This document shows positions 1 through 13,147 of a DNA stretch of 64,000 nucleotides, in pieces. The notes below the pieces were generated by a model. It did no database searches. It was given only the letters and a program-made list of their open reading frames with translations, and was not told the DNA's origin. The translations under genes were made by a program, and so were the position numbers. This stretch comes from Pseudomonadota bacterium (GTDB lineage Bacteria; Pseudomonadota; Gammaproteobacteria; Halothiobacillales; Halothiobacillaceae), in NCBI GenBank assembly GCA_021801265.1, contig JAJYYE010000001.1:248001-312000 (forward strand). The letters are read 5' to 3'. Position 1 is the first letter of the stretch. Each line of letters opens with the position of its first letter.

Positions 1-936
1 ATATACTTCAGCTTCAAACTTGGTGTGGGGCTTGATGCTGCCCGGCTTGCACAGTACCTGACCGCGCTCGACGTCATCACGCTTGGTGCCACGCAGCAGG
101 ATACCAACGTTGTCGCCTGCCATGCCCTGGTCGAGCAGTTTGCGGAACATTTCAACGCCAGTGACGGTGGTTTTGACGGTGTCGCGGATGCCGACGATTT
201 CAATTTCCTCGCCCACCTTGATGATGCCGCGCTCAATTCGGCCAGTCACTACGGTGCCACGGCCAGAAATTGAGAATACGTCTTCCACAGGCATCAAAAA
301 GGTGCCGTCAATGGCACGTACGGGTTCGGGGAAGTATTCGTCCATGGCTTTAACCAGCCGAACAACTGATGGAACGCCAATTTCGCTGGTGTCGCCTTCA
401 AGGGCCTTAAGCGCTGAACCGGTGATAATGGGGGTGTCGTCACCAGGGAATTCGTATTGGGTCAGGAGGTCACGGACTTCCATTTCCACGAGTTCAAGCA
501 GTTCTGCATCATCCACCATGTCGGCCTTGTTCAGGAACACGACCATGTAGGGTACGCCGACTTGACGCGACAAGAGGATATGTTCGCGGGTTTGGGGCAT
601 CGGGCCATCAGCCGCCGAACACACGAGAATCGCGCCATCCATTTGCGCCGCGCCGGTAATCATGTTTTTAACATAGTCAGCGTGGCCGGGGCAGTCAACG
701 TGGGCGTAATGACGGTTGTCTGATTCGTACTCAACATGGGAGGTGTTGATGGTGATGCCGCGCGCCTTTTCTTCGGGCGCCTTGTCAATTTGGTCATAGG
801 CCAGTGAAGCGCCACCATGCAATTCGGCCATCACTTTGGTGATCGCCGCTGTCAGGGTTGTCTTGCCGTGATCAACGTGGCCAATCGTACCTACGTTGAT
901 ATGCGGTTTGTTCCGTTCAAATTTCTCTTTTGCCAT
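1..936 (-). CDS. tuf: Elongation factor Tu, copy 1 (3' end beyond window)
   Basis: EF-Tu brings aminoacyl-tRNA to the ribosomal A site as a GTP complex. The first 312 codons are present, with the P-loop GHVDHGKT, the DCPGH switch motif and NKAD of the GTPase domain, and part of domain 2. The C-terminal third lies outside the window. It is the last gene of rpsL-rpsG-fusA-tuf, 37 bases after fusA. The sequence is identical to the tuf copy at 16541-17476 except at base 889, a synonymous Gly codon change (GGT versus GGC). Similarity stops at the start codon; the upstream bases of the two copies are unrelated. Confidence 0.98.
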   Translation of the reverse strand, partial: MAKEKFERNKPHINVGTIGHVDHGKTTLTAAITKVMAELHGGASLAYDQIDKAPEEKARGITINTSHVEYESDNRHYAHVDCPGHADYVKNMITGAAQMDGAILVCSAADGPMPQTREHILLSRQVGVPYMVVFLNKADMVDDAELLELVEMEVRDLLTQYEFPGDDTPIITGSALKALEGDTSEIGVPSVVRLVKAMDEYFPEPVRAIDGTFLMPVEDVFSISGRGTVVTGRIERGIIKVGEEIEIVGIRDTVKTTVTGVEMFRKLLDQGMAGDNVGILLRGTKRDDVERGQVLCKPGSIKPHTKFEAEVY

Positions 937-973
937 GATAAAAGCCTCAATAATTTAATACAGTGAATAAGAT

Positions 974-3073
974 TTAAGCAGATTGGCCCTTAATGACCGC
1001 ATCAGCAACATGTTTTGGCGCTTCAGAGTAATGCGCAAATTCCATCGAGTAGGTCGCGCGACCTTGTGTCGCAGAACGCAGATCGGTCGCATATCCAAAC
1101 ATTTCAGATAAGGGAACTTCAGCCCTAACCTGCTTGCCACCACCTGTGGTGTCATCCATGCCCTGAATAATGCCACGACGACGATTCAAGTCACCAATCA
1201 CATCACCCATGTAATCTTCCGGTGTTTCGACCTCGACTTTCATCATCGGCTCAAGCAATACCGGTTTGGCCTTGGCTGCGCCTTCCTTGAAAGCCATGCT
1301 GCCGGCGATTTTAAACGCCATTTCATTTGAGTCTACTTCGTGATAAGAACCATCGAACAACGTCACCTTAACATCGACCACAGGGAAACCCGCGATAACA
1401 CCATTCTTAATTTGTTCTTGAATACCCTTATCCACAGCCGGAATGTATTCGCGCGGCACCACGCCGCCGACGATCCCATTGACAAATTCATAACCACCAC
1501 CGACTTCAAGTGGCTCGATCCGAATTTTTACATGGCCATATTGACCCCGGCCACCCGACTGACGCACAAACTTGCCGTCCTGCTCAACCGTGCCACGAAT
1601 CGTTTCACGATAGGCAACCTGGGGCTTGCCAATATTGGCCTCAACTTTGAATTCGCGACGCATTCGGTCAACAAGAATCTCAAGATGCAGCTCACCCATG
1701 CCCGCGATGATCGTCTGACCAGACTCTTCGTCGGTGCGCACACGGAACGATGGATCTTCTTGCGCCAATCGGCCCAGAGCCATACCCATCTTTTCTTGGT
1801 CACCCTTGGTTTTGGGTTCAACTGCGACAGAAATGACGGGCTCCGGGAAAATCATGCGCTCGAGAACGATAGGGTCACTTAAATCACACAGGGTATCACC
1901 CGTAATGACATTCTTAAGACCGACCGCAGCAGCAATATCGCCCGAGTAAACTTCTTTGATTTCTTCACGCGTGTTGGCATGCATCTGCAAAATACGACCC
2001 ATGCGCTCTTTGCTGTCTTTGGTTGAGTTTAAGACCGCATCGCCCGCGTTGACCACGCCGGAATAAACACGGAAAAATGTCAACGAGCCCACAAAGGGAT
2101 CCGTCATGATTTTAAACGCCAGCGCGGAGAACGGCTGGTCATCGCCCGTTTTACGGACCGACGGCTCACCATTAGGCAACTCACCCTTGATCGGGGGAAC
2201 CTGCAAAGGAGAAGGCAAATAATCAATCACCGCATCCAGCATTTTCTGCACGCCTTTATTCTTGAAGGCGGTGCCACACAAGGCGGGAATAATCTCGTTG
2301 CGCAAGGTTCGCGCCCGCAGACCTAAAACGATCTCATCATCATTCAGCACACCCGTTTCGAGATACTTTTCCATGTACTCTTCATTGGCTTCAGCGGCCG
2401 CTTCAATCATTTGCTCGCGATAAGTTTCGGCTTTAGCCCGTAATTCAGCAGGAATTTCCTTGGCGTCATAGGTCATACCCATGTCGTCGGTATTCCAGTA
2501 AATTGCCTTCATGCGGAGCAGATCAATAACACCCTCGAAGCCTTCTTCCGCACCAATAGGCAGAACTACGGGCACGGGGTTTGCCCCAAGACGCTTCTTA
2601 AGCTGCTCGATCACACGGTAAAAATCGGCGCCCTGACGATCCATTTTATTCACGAATGCCAGGCGGGGAACGGAGTACTTGTTCGCCTGGCGCCATACGG
2701 TCTCGGATTGTGGCTGAACACCACCCACAGCGCACAAAACGAATACGGCACCATCAAGAACGCGCAATGAACGCTCAACTTCGATCGTGAAATCTACGTG
2801 ACCCGGAGTATCGATAATGTTGAACCGATGGGGTTCAAATTGTTTATCCATACCACCCCAGAAGGCCGTGGTTGCAGCAGAGGTAATCGTGATGCCACGC
2901 TCCTGCTCTTGCTCCATCCAGTCCATGGTGGCAGCACCATCATGGACTTCGCCGATTTTGTGCGAAACACCGGTATAGAACAGGATGCGTTCGGTGGTGG
3001 TCGTTTTTCCAGCGTCAATATGCGCCATGATGCCGAAATTACGGTAGCGCTCGAGCGGGGTGGTTCTGGCCAC
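974..3073 (-). CDS. fusA: Elongation factor G
   Basis: EF-G is the translocase GTPase of the ribosome and also acts in ribosome recycling. The 699-residue product is the usual length. The N-terminus has the P-loop AHIDAGKT (about residues 17-24), then DTPGH and NKMD, followed by domains II-V. The start is a GTG at 3071-3073, preceded by an AGAGGT ribosome binding site; the peptide [12 protein letters not shown] fits the family start. It is third in the str operon, 17 bases after rpsG, with tuf following. Confidence 0.98.
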   Translation of the reverse strand: MARTTPLERYRNFGIMAHIDAGKTTTTERILFYTGVSHKIGEVHDGAATMDWMEQEQERGITITSAATTAFWGGMDKQFEPHRFNIIDTPGHVDFTIEVERSLRVLDGAVFVLCAVGGVQPQSETVWRQANKYSVPRLAFVNKMDRQGADFYRVIEQLKKRLGANPVPVVLPIGAEEGFEGVIDLLRMKAIYWNTDDMGMTYDAKEIPAELRAKAETYREQMIEAAAEANEEYMEKYLETGVLNDDEIVLGLRARTLRNEIIPALCGTAFKNKGVQKMLDAVIDYLPSPLQVPPIKGELPNGEPSVRKTGDDQPFSALAFKIMTDPFVGSLTFFRVYSGVVNAGDAVLNSTKDSKERMGRILQMHANTREEIKEVYSGDIAAAVGLKNVITGDTLCDLSDPIVLERMIFPEPVISVAVEPKTKGDQEKMGMALGRLAQEDPSFRVRTDEESGQTIIAGMGELHLEILVDRMRREFKVEANIGKPQVAYRETIRGTVEQDGKFVRQSGGRGQYGHVKIRIEPLEVGGGYEFVNGIVGGVVPREYIPAVDKGIQEQIKNGVIAGFPVVDVKVTLFDGSYHEVDSNEMAFKIAGSMAFKEGAAKAKPVLLEPMMKVEVETPEDYMGDVIGDLNRRRGIIQGMDDTTGGGKQVRAEVPLSEMFGYATDLRSATQGRATYSMEFAHYSEAPKHVADAVIKGQSA

Positions 3074-3090
3074 AGGGTTTACCTCTTAAA

Positions 3091-3561
3091 TTACCAGCGG
3101 AAATGCGCAAATGCTTTGTTAGCTTCTGCCATTCGATGTGTATCTTCACGTTTCTTCACAGCTGAACCACGGCTATCTGCCGCATCCATAATCTCACCGG
3201 CCAGCTTGGCTGCCATGGTCTTTTCCCCCCGCTTGCGCGCGGCGTCAATCAACCAGCGCATGGCAAGAGAAGAGCGGCGAACCGCGCGCACTTCAACTGG
3301 TACTTGGTAGTTGGCACCGCCCACACGACGAGACTTAACCTCGACCGATGGCGCGACATTCTCCAGCGCACGCTCGACCAATTCTACCGGGTGACCCTTG
3401 CCTTTTCCTTCAGCAATAGTCATGGCACCGTATAAAATCGACTCGGCAACAGATTTTTTTCCGCTCAACATGATCATGTTGATGAATTTTGCGACTGTGG
3501 TATTGCCGTATTTTGGATCGGGCAAAATTTCACGCTTCGCGACTTCTCTTCTTCTTGGCAT
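3091..3561 (-). CDS. rpsG: 30S ribosomal protein S7
   Basis: S7 is a primary 16S rRNA binding protein that nucleates the 30S head and contacts tRNA at the E site. The 156-residue protein begins [13 protein letters not shown] and has the conserved KFINMIM and [12 protein letters not shown] segments. Length matches the E. coli K-12 class within normal variation. It sits between rpsL (14 bases) and fusA (17 bases), so it is surely co-transcribed. In enterics S7 represses the str operon translationally; I did not identify its operator here. Confidence 0.98.
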   Translation of the reverse strand: MPRRREVAKREILPDPKYGNTTVAKFINMIMLSGKKSVAESILYGAMTIAEGKGKGHPVELVERALENVAPSVEVKSRRVGGANYQVPVEVRAVRRSSLAMRWLIDAARKRGEKTMAAKLAGEIMDAADSRGSAVKKREDTHRMAEANKAFAHFRW

Positions 3562-3575
3562 TTCAAATCCAACCG

Positions 3576-3953
3576 TTATTTAGCTTTAGGACGCTTAGCG
3601 CCATATTTTGAACGACCTTGACGGCGTTTATCGACACCCTGGGTATCCAGGCTACCGCGAACGACGTGGTAACGAACACCGGGTAAATCTTTCACACGGC
3701 CACCACGAATCAGCACGACGGAGTGCTCTTGGAGGTTATGGCCTTCACCACCAATGTAGCCGGTCACTTCGAAACCGGATGTGAGGCGCACCCGCGCCAC
3801 TTTACGCAAAGCCGAGTTAGGCTTCTTCGGTGTCGTGGTATAAACACGTGTACACACACCACGACGCTGCGGGCAGCCTTCGAGTGCAGGTACTTTGGTC
3901 TTTTCGACCAGTCGCTTGCGCGGCTTGCGCACGAGCTGATTTACAGTAGCCAT
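3576..3953 (-). CDS. rpsL: 30S ribosomal protein S12
   Basis: S12 lies at the decoding centre and controls translational accuracy. The 125-residue reading starts [13 protein letters not shown] at 3953; the frame is open 7 codons further upstream, but homology and length support this ATG. The streptomycin-critical lysines in [13 protein letters not shown] and [11 protein letters not shown] are both wild type, so no streptomycin resistance change is seen. It is the first gene of rpsL-rpsG-fusA-tuf and follows a near-consensus promoter at 4016-4044 in the rpoC-rpsL gap. Confidence 0.98.
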   Translation of the reverse strand: MATVNQLVRKPRKRLVEKTKVPALEGCPQRRGVCTRVYTTTPKKPNSALRKVARVRLTSGFEVTGYIGGEGHNLQEHSVVLIRGGRVKDLPGVRYHVVRGSLDTQGVDKRRQGRSKYGAKRPKAK

Positions 3954-3983
3954 GGTTATGTCTTCTCCGACCAAAAACTAGCA

Positions 3984-4003
3984 CGACGGGCTGATACCCG
4001 TCG
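3984..4003 (-). other. Hairpin in the rpsL leader
   Basis: A 7-bp inverted repeat (CGACGGG, loop TATCAG, CCCGTCG on the minus strand) lies just after the expected transcription start of the str promoter. It lacks a directly following U-run (TTTTT comes about 6 bases later), so I read it as a leader structure rather than a clear terminator of rpoC. Confidence 0.4.
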
Positions 4004-4015
4004 CAAAGGGCAATG

Positions 4016-4044
4016 ATTTTAAGCAGTGTTCGAGATTCTGTCAA
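4016..4044 (-). promoter_or_regulatory. Strong sigma-70 promoter for rpsL-rpsG-fusA-tuf
   Basis: On the minus strand TTGACA (4044-4039) is followed by a 17-base spacer and TAAAAT (4021-4016): a perfect -35 and a 5/6 -10 at the optimal distance. It lies in the 107-base gap between the rpoC stop and rpsL start, so the str operon can be expressed independently of rpoBC. Confidence 0.8.
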
Positions 4045-4060
4045 TCCAATCAGTAACAGA

Positions 4061-7000
4061 TCACGCGACGTTCTCTCCCTCATCCACACGCGACTCGGTA
4101 GAATCGTTGTCCATGAATAAGGAATTTGCCGAGTCGATCGTCAGATGACGACGTCGACGGCGTTCTTGGTGGTAAGCCAAGCCAGTCCCTGCAGGGATTA
4201 AGCGCCCCACAATGACGTTTTCTTTCAGGCCACGCAATTCATCGCGCGCACCGCGAGTCGATGAATCCGTAAGCACTCGTGTTGTTTCCTGGAATGAAGC
4301 CGCAGAAATAAATGACTCGGTGACCAGGGATGCCTTGGTGATACCCAGCAACATGGGGTCAAACTTGGCCGAAAATTTACCGGCAAGGTCGAGATTGCGA
4401 TTTTCTTCCAACAATCGGGCCTTATCGACTTGATCGCCGCGCAGGTAACCCGAATCACCGGTTTCAGTAATTTCGACCTTACGCAGCATCTGACGCACAA
4501 TCACTTCAATGTGTTTGTCGTTGATGATCACCCCTTGCAACCGGTATACATCCTGAATTTCTTTAATGATGTAGGCCGCCAGATCAGGAATGCCGCGCAA
4601 CCGCAGAATATCGTGTGGCGTCAATTCACCGTCTGCGATCACTTCGCCCCGTGCGACATGCTCACCTTCGAAGACGTTAATGACGCGATACTTCGGAATC
4701 AGCTCCTCATGGGCTTCGCCGTGTTCATCGGTAATCACCAGACGCTGCTTACCTTTAGTTTCCTTACCGAAACTGATGGTACCGGTATATTCCGCCAGAA
4801 TCGCAGGTTCTTTCGGCTTACGCGCCTCGAACAAGTCGGCGACGCGCGGCAAACCACCGGTAATATCGCGGGTTTTTGATGATTCCTGAGGGATGCGCGC
4901 AATGATGTCGCCCACTTGGACCATGGCCCCGTCTTCAATCCCGATAATGGCGCCCGCAGGGAGTACATAGAACGCAGGAATTTCGGTACCAATCAAGCAG
5001 ATGGGATTACCTGAACCATCCACGAGCGAAATTGCTGGCCGCATTTCTTTAGCCGCTGCCGTACTGCGGTGCTTAGGATCGATAATGATGAGTGCGGATA
5101 AACCCGTGATTTCATCGGTCTCTAATTTGACTGACAACCCATCGGCGAAATCGGAGAACCGTGCCTGGCCTTGCATTTCGCTGACCACGGGATGCGTATG
5201 TGGATCCCATGTAGCCAACGTGGTGCCCGCCGCCGCTTTACTGCCTTCTTTGACACGAATCACCGCGCCATAGGGCACCTTGTAACGCTCACGCTCACGG
5301 CCCTGATCATCAACCATGCCGAGTTCGCCCGATCGCGTGACCGCGACAAGATCGTTATCCCGGTTGATTACGGTTTTCAGATTATGCATCCGCACAATGC
5401 CTGCCGCTTTATTCTGCACTGAGCTAATGGCCGCCGAACGCGAGGCCGCGCCGCCAATGTGGAATGTCCGCATCGTGAGCTGGGTTCCTGGCTCACCAAT
5501 CGACTGCGCCGCAATAACGCCCACCGCTTCACCAATGTTGACGATTTTGCCGCGGGCGAGATCCCGACCGTAGCATTTCTGGCAAATACCATGCCGTGCT
5601 TCGCAGGCAATCGGCGTGCGAACCCACACTTCGTCGACACCTGATTCCTCAAGACGAACGACCAAGAGTTCGTTGATAATCGTACCCGATGCCACCAGCA
5701 CTTCATTAGAACCGGGCTTCAACACATCCTGTGACGTGGTGCGCCCCAGAATTCGTGCGCCAAGACCCTGAACCACATCACCGCCTTCAATCACGGCGGT
5801 CACTTTTAGGCCGGGCGCTGTCGTGCCGCAATCTTCTATCGTCACGACCAAATCTTGCGCCACATCGACCAAACGACGGGTGAGGTAACCCGAGTTTGCG
5901 GTTTTCAATGCGGTATCGGCCAAGCCTTTACGCGCACCGTGGGTTGAAATGAAGTATTGAAGTACATTCAAACCTTCACGGAAGTTCGCGGTAATCGGCG
6001 TTTCAATGATCGAGCCATCCGGCTTGGCCATCAAGCCCCGCATCCCGGCCAATTGACGAATCTGCGCGGCCGAACCCCGCGCACCCGAATCCGCCATCAT
6101 AAAGATCGCATTGAACGAGCTTTGTTTGACAGTTTCACCGTGACGGTCAACCACTTTCTCGGAACCCAACTGCTCCATCATCGCGCGTGAAATTTGATCA
6201 TTCGCCCGCGACCAGATATCAACCACTTTATTGTAGCGTTCTTTTTCGGTCACCAAGCCCTGAGAATACTGAGTCTGGATCTCTTGAACCTCGGCCTCGG
6301 CCTTCGCGAGTTCTGCAGGTTTGGATGGCGGTACCAGCATGTCATCGGAGCAAATCGAGATGCCAGAGCGGGTAGCGAACCGGAAACCGGTGTACATCAT
6401 CTGATCCGCAAACAGCACCGTATCTTTCAGCCCCAACTGCCGGTAGACATAATTCAACAAGGCAGAGATGGCCTTTTTACCCATATCTTTATTGATTTGT
6501 GCAAACGGCACACCGACAGGCAAGGTGCGGAATAGAAGCGCCCGACCGACGGTTGTTTCAACGATCTGACGCACCGACTCGGCACGGCCATCGTCATAAC
6601 GAATCCAGTCGTTGACTCGAACCTTGATCTGCGCACCAATTTCTGCCTGATGGTTATCGTACGCGCGCTGTACTTCGTCGAGGTCGGCAAACACCATGCC
6701 TTCACCGCGACCGTTCACCTTCGCGCGGGTCATGTAATAAATCCCGAGTACGATATCCTGCGAGGGCACGATGACCGGATCGCCGTTGGCTGGCGACAGA
6801 ACGTTATTCGTCGACATCATCAACGTGCGCGCCTCGGCCTGCGCTTCCAGTGATAACGGCACGTGTACGGCCATCTGATCACCGTCAAAGTCGGCGTTAT
6901 AGGAAGAGCAAACGAGTGGATGCAACTGGATCGCTTTACCTTCGATCAGGATCGGTTCAAATGCCTGGATACCCAACCGGTGCAGCGTAGGTGCGCGGTT

Positions 7001-8269
7001 CAGCAACACCGGATGCTCGCGAATCACTTCTTCGAGTACATCCCATACTTCCGGGCCTTCCCGTTCAACCAGTTTCTTGGCCGCTTTAATTGTAGTGGCC
7101 AAGCCACGACGATGCAGTTTTCCGAAAATGAATGGCTTAAACAATTCAAGCGCCATTTTCTTCGGTAGACCGCACTGATGCAGACGAAGGGTCGGGCCTA
7201 CCACAATCACTGAACGACCCGAGTAGTCAACGCGCTTACCGAGCAAGTTCTGACGGAAACGACCCTGTTTACCTTTAATCATGTCCGCCAGTGATTTCAG
7301 CGGACGCTTGTTGGTACCGGTTACGGCGCGGCCACGACGACCGTTATCCAGCAACGAATCCACTGATTCCTGCAACATCCGCTTTTCATTGCGCAGGATG
7401 ATATCCGGCGCATTGATTTCAAGCAGACGCTTTAAGCGATTGTTACGGTTAATGACCCGCCGATATAAATCGTTGAGATCGGAGGTCGCAAACCGACCGC
7501 CATCCAAGGGAACCAAGGGACGTAAATCAGGTGGCAATACCGGCAACTGGGTTAATACCATCCACTCAGGACGATTACCGGACTCTTTAAAGGCTTCCAA
7601 TAATTTTAAGCGCTTGGATAACCGTTTAATTTTGGTTTCCGAGCCGGTCTCAGCCAGCTCATCTCGCAGGCTGATGATTTGCGAATCAAGCTCGATGTCT
7701 TTGAGCAGCTTCTGAACCGCTTCAGCGCCCATATCGGCTTCAAACTCGTCACCGAACTGCTCTAGGGCATCAATGTACATCTCATCTGTCAGCAGACTCC
7801 CTTTGGTCAGGGTCGTCATGCCCGGATCAGTCACCACAAACGCCTCGAAATAGAGGACTCGCTCAATATCCCGGAGGGTCATGTCCAGTAACAAACCAAT
7901 TCGCGAGGGCAGCGATTTGAGATACCAAATATGCGCAACAGGGCAGGCGAGCTCAATATGACCCATCCGCTCACGGCGGACCTTGGATAAAGTGACTTCA
8001 ACGCCACACTTTTCGCAGACCACACCCCGGTGCTTCAACCGCTTATATTTACCGCACAGGCATTCATAATCGCGCACAGGGCCAAAAATTTTGGCGCAAA
8101 ACAAACCATCACGCTCCGGTTTGAAGGTGCGATAGTTGATGGTCTCTGGTTTTTTGACTTCACCATAAGACCATGAACGGATCATTTCCGGGGAGGACAG
8201 TGAGATTCGAATACCATCGAAGTCATCATCGGTCACTTCACGACTCATTAGATTGAGTAATTCTTTCAT
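4061..8269 (-). CDS. rpoC: RNA polymerase beta' subunit
   Basis: Beta' carries the catalytic magnesium site and clamp of RNA polymerase. The 1402-residue protein has the N-terminal zinc cysteines C70, C72, C85 and C88 (same numbering as E. coli), the absolutely conserved NADFDGDQM active-site motif near residue 460, and the second zinc cluster including CQKC. It lies 94 bases after rpoB in the same direction. The str promoter sits immediately after its stop codon. No terminator is obvious, so read-through into rpsL is likely. Confidence 0.99.
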   Translation of the reverse strand: MKELLNLMSREVTDDDFDGIRISLSSPEMIRSWSYGEVKKPETINYRTFKPERDGLFCAKIFGPVRDYECLCGKYKRLKHRGVVCEKCGVEVTLSKVRRERMGHIELACPVAHIWYLKSLPSRIGLLLDMTLRDIERVLYFEAFVVTDPGMTTLTKGSLLTDEMYIDALEQFGDEFEADMGAEAVQKLLKDIELDSQIISLRDELAETGSETKIKRLSKRLKLLEAFKESGNRPEWMVLTQLPVLPPDLRPLVPLDGGRFATSDLNDLYRRVINRNNRLKRLLEINAPDIILRNEKRMLQESVDSLLDNGRRGRAVTGTNKRPLKSLADMIKGKQGRFRQNLLGKRVDYSGRSVIVVGPTLRLHQCGLPKKMALELFKPFIFGKLHRRGLATTIKAAKKLVEREGPEVWDVLEEVIREHPVLLNRAPTLHRLGIQAFEPILIEGKAIQLHPLVCSSYNADFDGDQMAVHVPLSLEAQAEARTLMMSTNNVLSPANGDPVIVPSQDIVLGIYYMTRAKVNGRGEGMVFADLDEVQRAYDNHQAEIGAQIKVRVNDWIRYDDGRAESVRQIVETTVGRALLFRTLPVGVPFAQINKDMGKKAISALLNYVYRQLGLKDTVLFADQMMYTGFRFATRSGISICSDDMLVPPSKPAELAKAEAEVQEIQTQYSQGLVTEKERYNKVVDIWSRANDQISRAMMEQLGSEKVVDRHGETVKQSSFNAIFMMADSGARGSAAQIRQLAGMRGLMAKPDGSIIETPITANFREGLNVLQYFISTHGARKGLADTALKTANSGYLTRRLVDVAQDLVVTIEDCGTTAPGLKVTAVIEGGDVVQGLGARILGRTTSQDVLKPGSNEVLVASGTIINELLVVRLEESGVDEVWVRTPIACEARHGICQKCYGRDLARGKIVNIGEAVGVIAAQSIGEPGTQLTMRTFHIGGAASRSAAISSVQNKAAGIVRMHNLKTVINRDNDLVAVTRSGELGMVDDQGRERERYKVPYGAVIRVKEGSKAAAGTTLATWDPHTHPVVSEMQGQARFSDFADGLSVKLETDEITGLSALIIIDPKHRSTAAAKEMRPAISLVDGSGNPICLIGTEIPAFYVLPAGAIIGIEDGAMVQVGDIIARIPQESSKTRDITGGLPRVADLFEARKPKEPAILAEYTGTISFGKETKGKQRLVITDEHGEAHEELIPKYRVINVFEGEHVARGEVIADGELTPHDILRLRGIPDLAAYIIKEIQDVYRLQGVIINDKHIEVIVRQMLRKVEITETGDSGYLRGDQVDKARLLEENRNLDLAGKFSAKFDPMLLGITKASLVTESFISAASFQETTRVLTDSSTRGARDELRGLKENVIVGRLIPAGTGLAYHQERRRRRHLTIDSANSLFMDNDSTESRVDEGENVA

Positions 8270-8363
8270 TGAGTTCTTACCTGCCTTGCTATTAAGACAA
8301 CATATCTAGTAGGACCATAGGGGCCAGTGGGAAAAATCGCCGGGCACAAACCCCGGCCTGCAC

Positions 8364-11300
8364 TTATTCTTTACCCAGCTCCAGCTCGACATTAATCGCG
8401 AGTGATCGGATTTCCTTGAGGAGCACATTAAAGGATTCCGGCATACCTGCATCCATTTTGAGATCGCCGTCAACAATGTTTTTGTACATTTTGTTCCGGC
8501 CATTCACATCATCGGATTTAACCGTGAGCATTTCCTGCAAGGTATATGCTGCGCCGTAGGCTTCAAGTGCCCACACTTCCATTTCCCCAAAACGCTGACC
8601 ACCAAACTGCGCCTTGCCACCCAGGGGTTGCTGCGTCACCAGCGAGTAGGGGCCAGTCGAACGAGCATGCATTTTGTCATCGACCAAATGGTTCAACTTC
8701 AGCATGTACATATAGCCCACCGTGGTCTGACGCTCGAACGGTTCACCCGTTCGGCCATCAAACAGTTGAACCTGCCCGGAAGTTGGCAGATCAGCCAGTT
8801 TCAGCATGTACTTGATATCTTCTTCAGCGGCACCATCAAACACCGGTGTTGCCATGGGCACACCACCGCGCAGATTCCGAGCCAGCTCAATCAACTCATC
8901 ATCGGTGAGCGCGTTTAGATCCACGCGTTTGTGTGCTTTGTGGTTATACACCTGCTCAAGGAATGCGCGCAGTTCGACGAGTGCCTTGGCGCGCTCAAGC
9001 TTGAGCATCTGCTCAATCTTCAGGCCCAGTCCCCGCGCAGCGAAGCCCAGATGGGTTTCCAGAATCTGGCCAATATTCATCCGCGAAGGTACACCCAGTG
9101 GATTCAAGCAGATATCAACCGGCTGGCCATTTTCCATGTACGGCATGTCTTCTTCGGGCACGATCATGGAGACCACACCCTTGTTACCGTGGCGACCCGC
9201 CAATTTATCCCCCGGTTGAATCCGGCGCTTAACTGCCACAAATACCTTAACCATTTTCAACACGCCGGGCGCCAGATCGTCGCCCTGCTGGATTTTCTTC
9301 TTCTTCTCTTCAAAGCGTTTGTCGATATCGGCTTGAGCTTGCTTCAACTGTGCGTTGTACTCTTCCAGTGCCTGAGCTGCTTCCTCGCCTTCTACACGGA
9401 TCTCAAGCCATTTTGCCGAGTCAATTTTTTCCAGCTGGGCAGCAGTGATTTTACTGCCGGCTTTGACGCCAAGGCCGCCCACAGCCACCTGGCCGATCAG
9501 TACCGATTTAACCCGCGCATAGATATCCCCCTCGATAATCCGCATCCGATCTTTAAGATCTTTGCGGACGGCTTCGAGATCAGCTTCTTCAATTGAACGA
9601 GCGCGGCTATCTTTTTCAATGCCATCACGCGTAAATACGCGGACATCAATGACGGTACCTTCCATCCCAGGGGGTACCCGCAGGGAGGTGTCTTTCACAT
9701 CCGACGCTTTCTCACCGAAAATCGCGCGCAGGAGTTTTTCCTCTGGCGTGAGTTGGGTTTCACCTTTCGGTGTCACTTTACCGACCAGAATGTCACCCGG
9801 ACGCACTTCGGCGCCGACATGCACCACACCAGCCAAATCCAGCTTGTTCAGCAGGCTTTCGGCGACATTGGGAATATCTGCGGTAATCTCTTCAGAGCCG
9901 AGCTTGGTATCCCGCGCAATGCAGTTCAATTCTTCAATATGAATCGTGGTCAAACGATCTTCACGAACCACCCGTTCAGACAAGAGAATGGAATCTTCGA
10001 AGTTATAGCCATTCCACGGCATGAACGCGCACAGGATATTTTGTCCTAATGCCAATTCGCCCATATCCACCGATGGCCCATCGGCCAGAACATCACCCTT
10101 GGCGATGACATCACCCGCTTTCACCAGCGGGGTTTGATTAATGCAGGTGTTCTGATTTGAACGGGTGTATTTAGTGAGGTTATAGATATCTACCCCAACA
10201 TCACCCTGACTCGCCTCTAATGCGTTCACCCGTACAACAACCCGAGCCGCATCCACCCGATCCACCACACCACCACGGCGCGCAACAACGCAAGAACCCG
10301 AGTCTGTTGCAACCACACGCTCCATCCCCGTCCCCACCAGCGGTTTGTCCGCACGGAGTGTGGGTACGGCCTGACGTTGCATGTTCGAGCCCATCAAGGC
10401 ACGGTTCGCATCATCATGCTCCAAGAACGGAATAATCGACGCCGCGATTGAAACGATCTGCTTGGGCGATACATCCATATACTGGATTTCCGCCGGGCTG
10501 GCGAGCATGAACTCACCCGCACGGCGCACGGAAATCAGGTTTCCTTGCAAAACTCCGTTGTCGTCTAGCGGCGCATTGGCCTGGGCAATCGTGTATTTCT
10601 CTTCTTCATACGCCGAAAGCCAGTCAACCTCCTTACTGACCACGCCATTTTTAACGGTGCGGTAGGGGGTTTCGAGGAAGCCGTAATGGTTTGTACGGGC
10701 ATAGGTTGCCAGCGAGTTAATCAAACCGATGTTCGGGCCTTCCGGTGTTTCAATCGGGCAGACTCGACCATAGTGCGTGGTATGCACGTCGCGCACTTCA
10801 AAACCGGCACGCTCACGGGTCAAGCCACCGGGACCTAACGCAGAAATACGGCGCTTATGCGTGATTTCCGACAGGGGATTGTTTTGATCCATGAACTGCG
10901 ACAGCTGACTCGAACCAAAGAACTCTTTGATGGCTGCTGCGACGGGTTTGGCGTTAATGAGATCCTGCGGCGTTAACCCTTCAGATTCTGCCTGAGTCAG
11001 CCGCTCCTTAACCGCACGCTCAACACGCACCAGTCCAATACGGAAAACGTTCTCGGTCATCTCGCCCACGGAACGAATTCGCCGATTACCGAGGTGATCG
11101 ATATCATCGGTTTTGCCGTTGCCATTTCGAATGTCAATCAGCGTTTTCATGACATCGAGAATGTCTGAAACATCACCTTGCTCTTTATAAATCTGTTTTG
11201 CAGATTCATTACCCTGTGAAGCGAGATGCGCAAAATATTTACCGTCATACAGCACACCGGGACCGACATCGGTGCCCCGTTCAATGCGGCGGTTAAATTT

Positions 11301-12530
11301 CATCCGCCCCACATCAGATAAGTCGTAGCGGTCTTCGGTGAAGAACAAACCATAGAACAAACCTTCTGCAGAATCCTTCGTCGGCGGCTCACCGGGGCGC
11401 ATCATCTTGTAAATTTCGACCATGGCTTCTAAAGGCGTCGTTGACGGGTCAGCACGCAATGTCAGCGACATAAACGGACCACGATCGACATCATTGAAAT
11501 ACAACGTCTTGAAGGAAGTAATACCCGCCTTGGCGAATTTCAATACCAAATCCTGGGTCAGCTCGTCATTACCCCGCGCCAATAATTCGCCAGTATTACG
11601 GTCAATAACATCTTCGGCCAACGCACGCCCAACAATGAATTCAAGCGGCACAGGCAAACTGGTCACATTAGCCGCAACCAAAGCACGCACATGCCGCGCC
11701 GTAATACGTTTACCCGTTTTAATCAGGTTTTCACCATCCACATCAATATCAAATGCCGCATCCGTACCTTTTAAGCGGTCGGCAACCAGGGTCAGCGCCA
11801 AGCCCCCCGCAGGATCAACGCGAAACTCATCATGCTCAAAAAAGATATTGAGCATATCGCCATTGGTATAACCCAATGCGCGTAGAATGATTGACGCTGG
11901 GATTTTACGACGACGATCAATCCGTGCATAAAGAATATCTTTTTGATCGAATTCAAAATCCAACCAGGAACCGCGATAAGGAATCACCCGCGCCGAAAAT
12001 AAAATTTTCTTGGAACTGGATGTCTTGCCTTTATCGTGATCAAAAAATACGCCCGGTGAGCGATGCAACTGGGAAACGATCACACGTTCCGTGCCATTGA
12101 TGACAAACGTGCCGCTTTCCGTCATCAATGGGATTTCACCCAGATAAACGTCTTGCTCTCGAATATCCTTCACGACTTTGGCGCCCGCTGGCGCTTCACG
12201 ATCATAAATGACCAAACGCAACTTCGCCCGTAGCGGCGCACCATAACTTAAACCACGGATCTGGCATTCACGCACATCAAAAGCGGGCTCACCGAAGTGG
12301 TAGTCCACATACGCGATTTCTGCGCTGCCCGAGTGGCTTCGAATCGGGAAAACTGAACTTAACGCGGCATGCAAACCAGCGTCAGCCCGGGCTTTAGCCG
12401 GGATGCCCCGTTGCAAAAATGCTTTATAAGACTCAACTTGAGTCGCCAGCAAATACGGTACCGGCAGGATATCGGCACGGTGGCCGAATTCCTTGCGGAT
12501 TCGCTTCTTTTCAGTAAATGAATAGCTCAT
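8364..12530 (-). CDS. rpoB: RNA polymerase beta subunit
   Basis: Beta forms the other half of the polymerase active cleft. I take the ATG at 12530 ([16 protein letters not shown], 1388 residues), preceded by a good AGGAAGG site; the frame is open 37 codons further upstream but that stretch looks non-coding. The rifampicin cluster ([18 protein letters not shown] and following) is wild type at the positions usually mutated in resistance. It is slightly longer than E. coli RpoB (1342). It follows rplL across a 214-base gap that contains a hairpin attenuator. Confidence 0.99.
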   Translation of the reverse strand: MSYSFTEKKRIRKEFGHRADILPVPYLLATQVESYKAFLQRGIPAKARADAGLHAALSSVFPIRSHSGSAEIAYVDYHFGEPAFDVRECQIRGLSYGAPLRAKLRLVIYDREAPAGAKVVKDIREQDVYLGEIPLMTESGTFVINGTERVIVSQLHRSPGVFFDHDKGKTSSSKKILFSARVIPYRGSWLDFEFDQKDILYARIDRRRKIPASIILRALGYTNGDMLNIFFEHDEFRVDPAGGLALTLVADRLKGTDAAFDIDVDGENLIKTGKRITARHVRALVAANVTSLPVPLEFIVGRALAEDVIDRNTGELLARGNDELTQDLVLKFAKAGITSFKTLYFNDVDRGPFMSLTLRADPSTTPLEAMVEIYKMMRPGEPPTKDSAEGLFYGLFFTEDRYDLSDVGRMKFNRRIERGTDVGPGVLYDGKYFAHLASQGNESAKQIYKEQGDVSDILDVMKTLIDIRNGNGKTDDIDHLGNRRIRSVGEMTENVFRIGLVRVERAVKERLTQAESEGLTPQDLINAKPVAAAIKEFFGSSQLSQFMDQNNPLSEITHKRRISALGPGGLTRERAGFEVRDVHTTHYGRVCPIETPEGPNIGLINSLATYARTNHYGFLETPYRTVKNGVVSKEVDWLSAYEEEKYTIAQANAPLDDNGVLQGNLISVRRAGEFMLASPAEIQYMDVSPKQIVSIAASIIPFLEHDDANRALMGSNMQRQAVPTLRADKPLVGTGMERVVATDSGSCVVARRGGVVDRVDAARVVVRVNALEASQGDVGVDIYNLTKYTRSNQNTCINQTPLVKAGDVIAKGDVLADGPSVDMGELALGQNILCAFMPWNGYNFEDSILLSERVVREDRLTTIHIEELNCIARDTKLGSEEITADIPNVAESLLNKLDLAGVVHVGAEVRPGDILVGKVTPKGETQLTPEEKLLRAIFGEKASDVKDTSLRVPPGMEGTVIDVRVFTRDGIEKDSRARSIEEADLEAVRKDLKDRMRIIEGDIYARVKSVLIGQVAVGGLGVKAGSKITAAQLEKIDSAKWLEIRVEGEEAAQALEEYNAQLKQAQADIDKRFEEKKKKIQQGDDLAPGVLKMVKVFVAVKRRIQPGDKLAGRHGNKGVVSMIVPEEDMPYMENGQPVDICLNPLGVPSRMNIGQILETHLGFAARGLGLKIEQMLKLERAKALVELRAFLEQVYNHKAHKRVDLNALTDDELIELARNLRGGVPMATPVFDGAAEEDIKYMLKLADLPTSGQVQLFDGRTGEPFERQTTVGYMYMLKLNHLVDDKMHARSTGPYSLVTQQPLGGKAQFGGQRFGEMEVWALEAYGAAYTLQEMLTVKSDDVNGRNKMYKNIVDGDLKMDAGMPESFNVLLKEIRSLAINVELELGKE

Positions 12531-12670
12531 CTGCCTTCCTCGTCGGAAAAAACGGATTGCGCGGCGCACAGTGGCGCTTAGCAGGGGGATTGCCAGGTAC
12601 TTTTTAGGGTTCCTTTGGACTTTTCTTAAGTAACGCGCCACGCAGATCCTAATGTAGGCGCATTACTTCA

Positions 12671-12713
12671 GAAAAAACCAACGGAGAAAGGCCAGCAGTT
12701 TTCACTGCCAGCC
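12671..12713 (-). terminator. Attenuator hairpin between rplL and rpoB
   Basis: On the minus strand a 10-bp stem (GGCTGGCAGT / ACTGCTGGCC, two G-T wobbles) closes a GAAA tetraloop at 12690-12713 and is followed by T-rich sequence including a run of six T. The position matches the known partial terminator between rplL and rpoB in enteric bacteria, which lowers polymerase relative to ribosomal protein output. Function here is inferred from position and structure. Confidence 0.75.
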
Positions 12714-12744
12714 GAACAAATCAAGCCTTATCGCTTGATTTCAA

Positions 12745-13119
12745 TCACTTGATTTCGACCGTTGCGCCTGCTTCAGTCAATTTTGCTTTAATGCTCTCAG
12801 CATCGGCCTTGTTCGCGCCTTCCTTAACGGTAGCGGGAACTGCTTCAACCATGTCTTTGGCTTCTTTCAAGCCTAAACCGGTTAATTCGCGCACTGCTTT
12901 GATCACGCCAACTTTGTTCGCGCCGAATGAAGTCATTACGACGTCAAATTCAGTTTTCTCTTCTTCAACCACTGCAGGACCGGCCGCAGGACCGGCCGCA
13001 GCGACCGCTACCGCGGCAGTGACACCAAATTTCTCTTCCATTGCAGAAATTAAATCAACCACTTCCATCACAGTCATGTTAGAGATGGTATCGAGAATAT
13101 CGTCTTTTGAAATTGCCAT
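12745..13119 (-). CDS. rplL: 50S ribosomal protein L7/L12
   Basis: L7/L12 forms the dimeric stalk that recruits translation GTPases. The 124-residue protein has the N-terminal dimerisation helices, an Ala/Gly/Pro hinge and the C-terminal factor-binding domain ([20 protein letters not shown]). The hinge is encoded by a short DNA tandem repeat (two copies of a 12-base GC-rich unit near 12970-12996), giving a repeated Ala-Ala-Gly-Pro. It lies 28 bases after rplJ. Confidence 0.98.
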   Translation of the reverse strand: MAISKDDILDTISNMTVMEVVDLISAMEEKFGVTAAVAVAAAGPAAGPAVVEEEKTEFDVVMTSFGANKVGVIKAVRELTGLGLKEAKDMVEAVPATVKEGANKADAESIKAKLTEAGATVEIK

Positions 13120-13147
13120 GTTAAAAATCCTAAAAGTTAAATGTTAA

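Noticed and set aside
12970-12996. Tandem 12-base repeat in rplL as a slippage or regulatory element
   Set aside because: It encodes the ordinary Ala/Gly/Pro hinge of L7/L12, which is variable in all bacteria.
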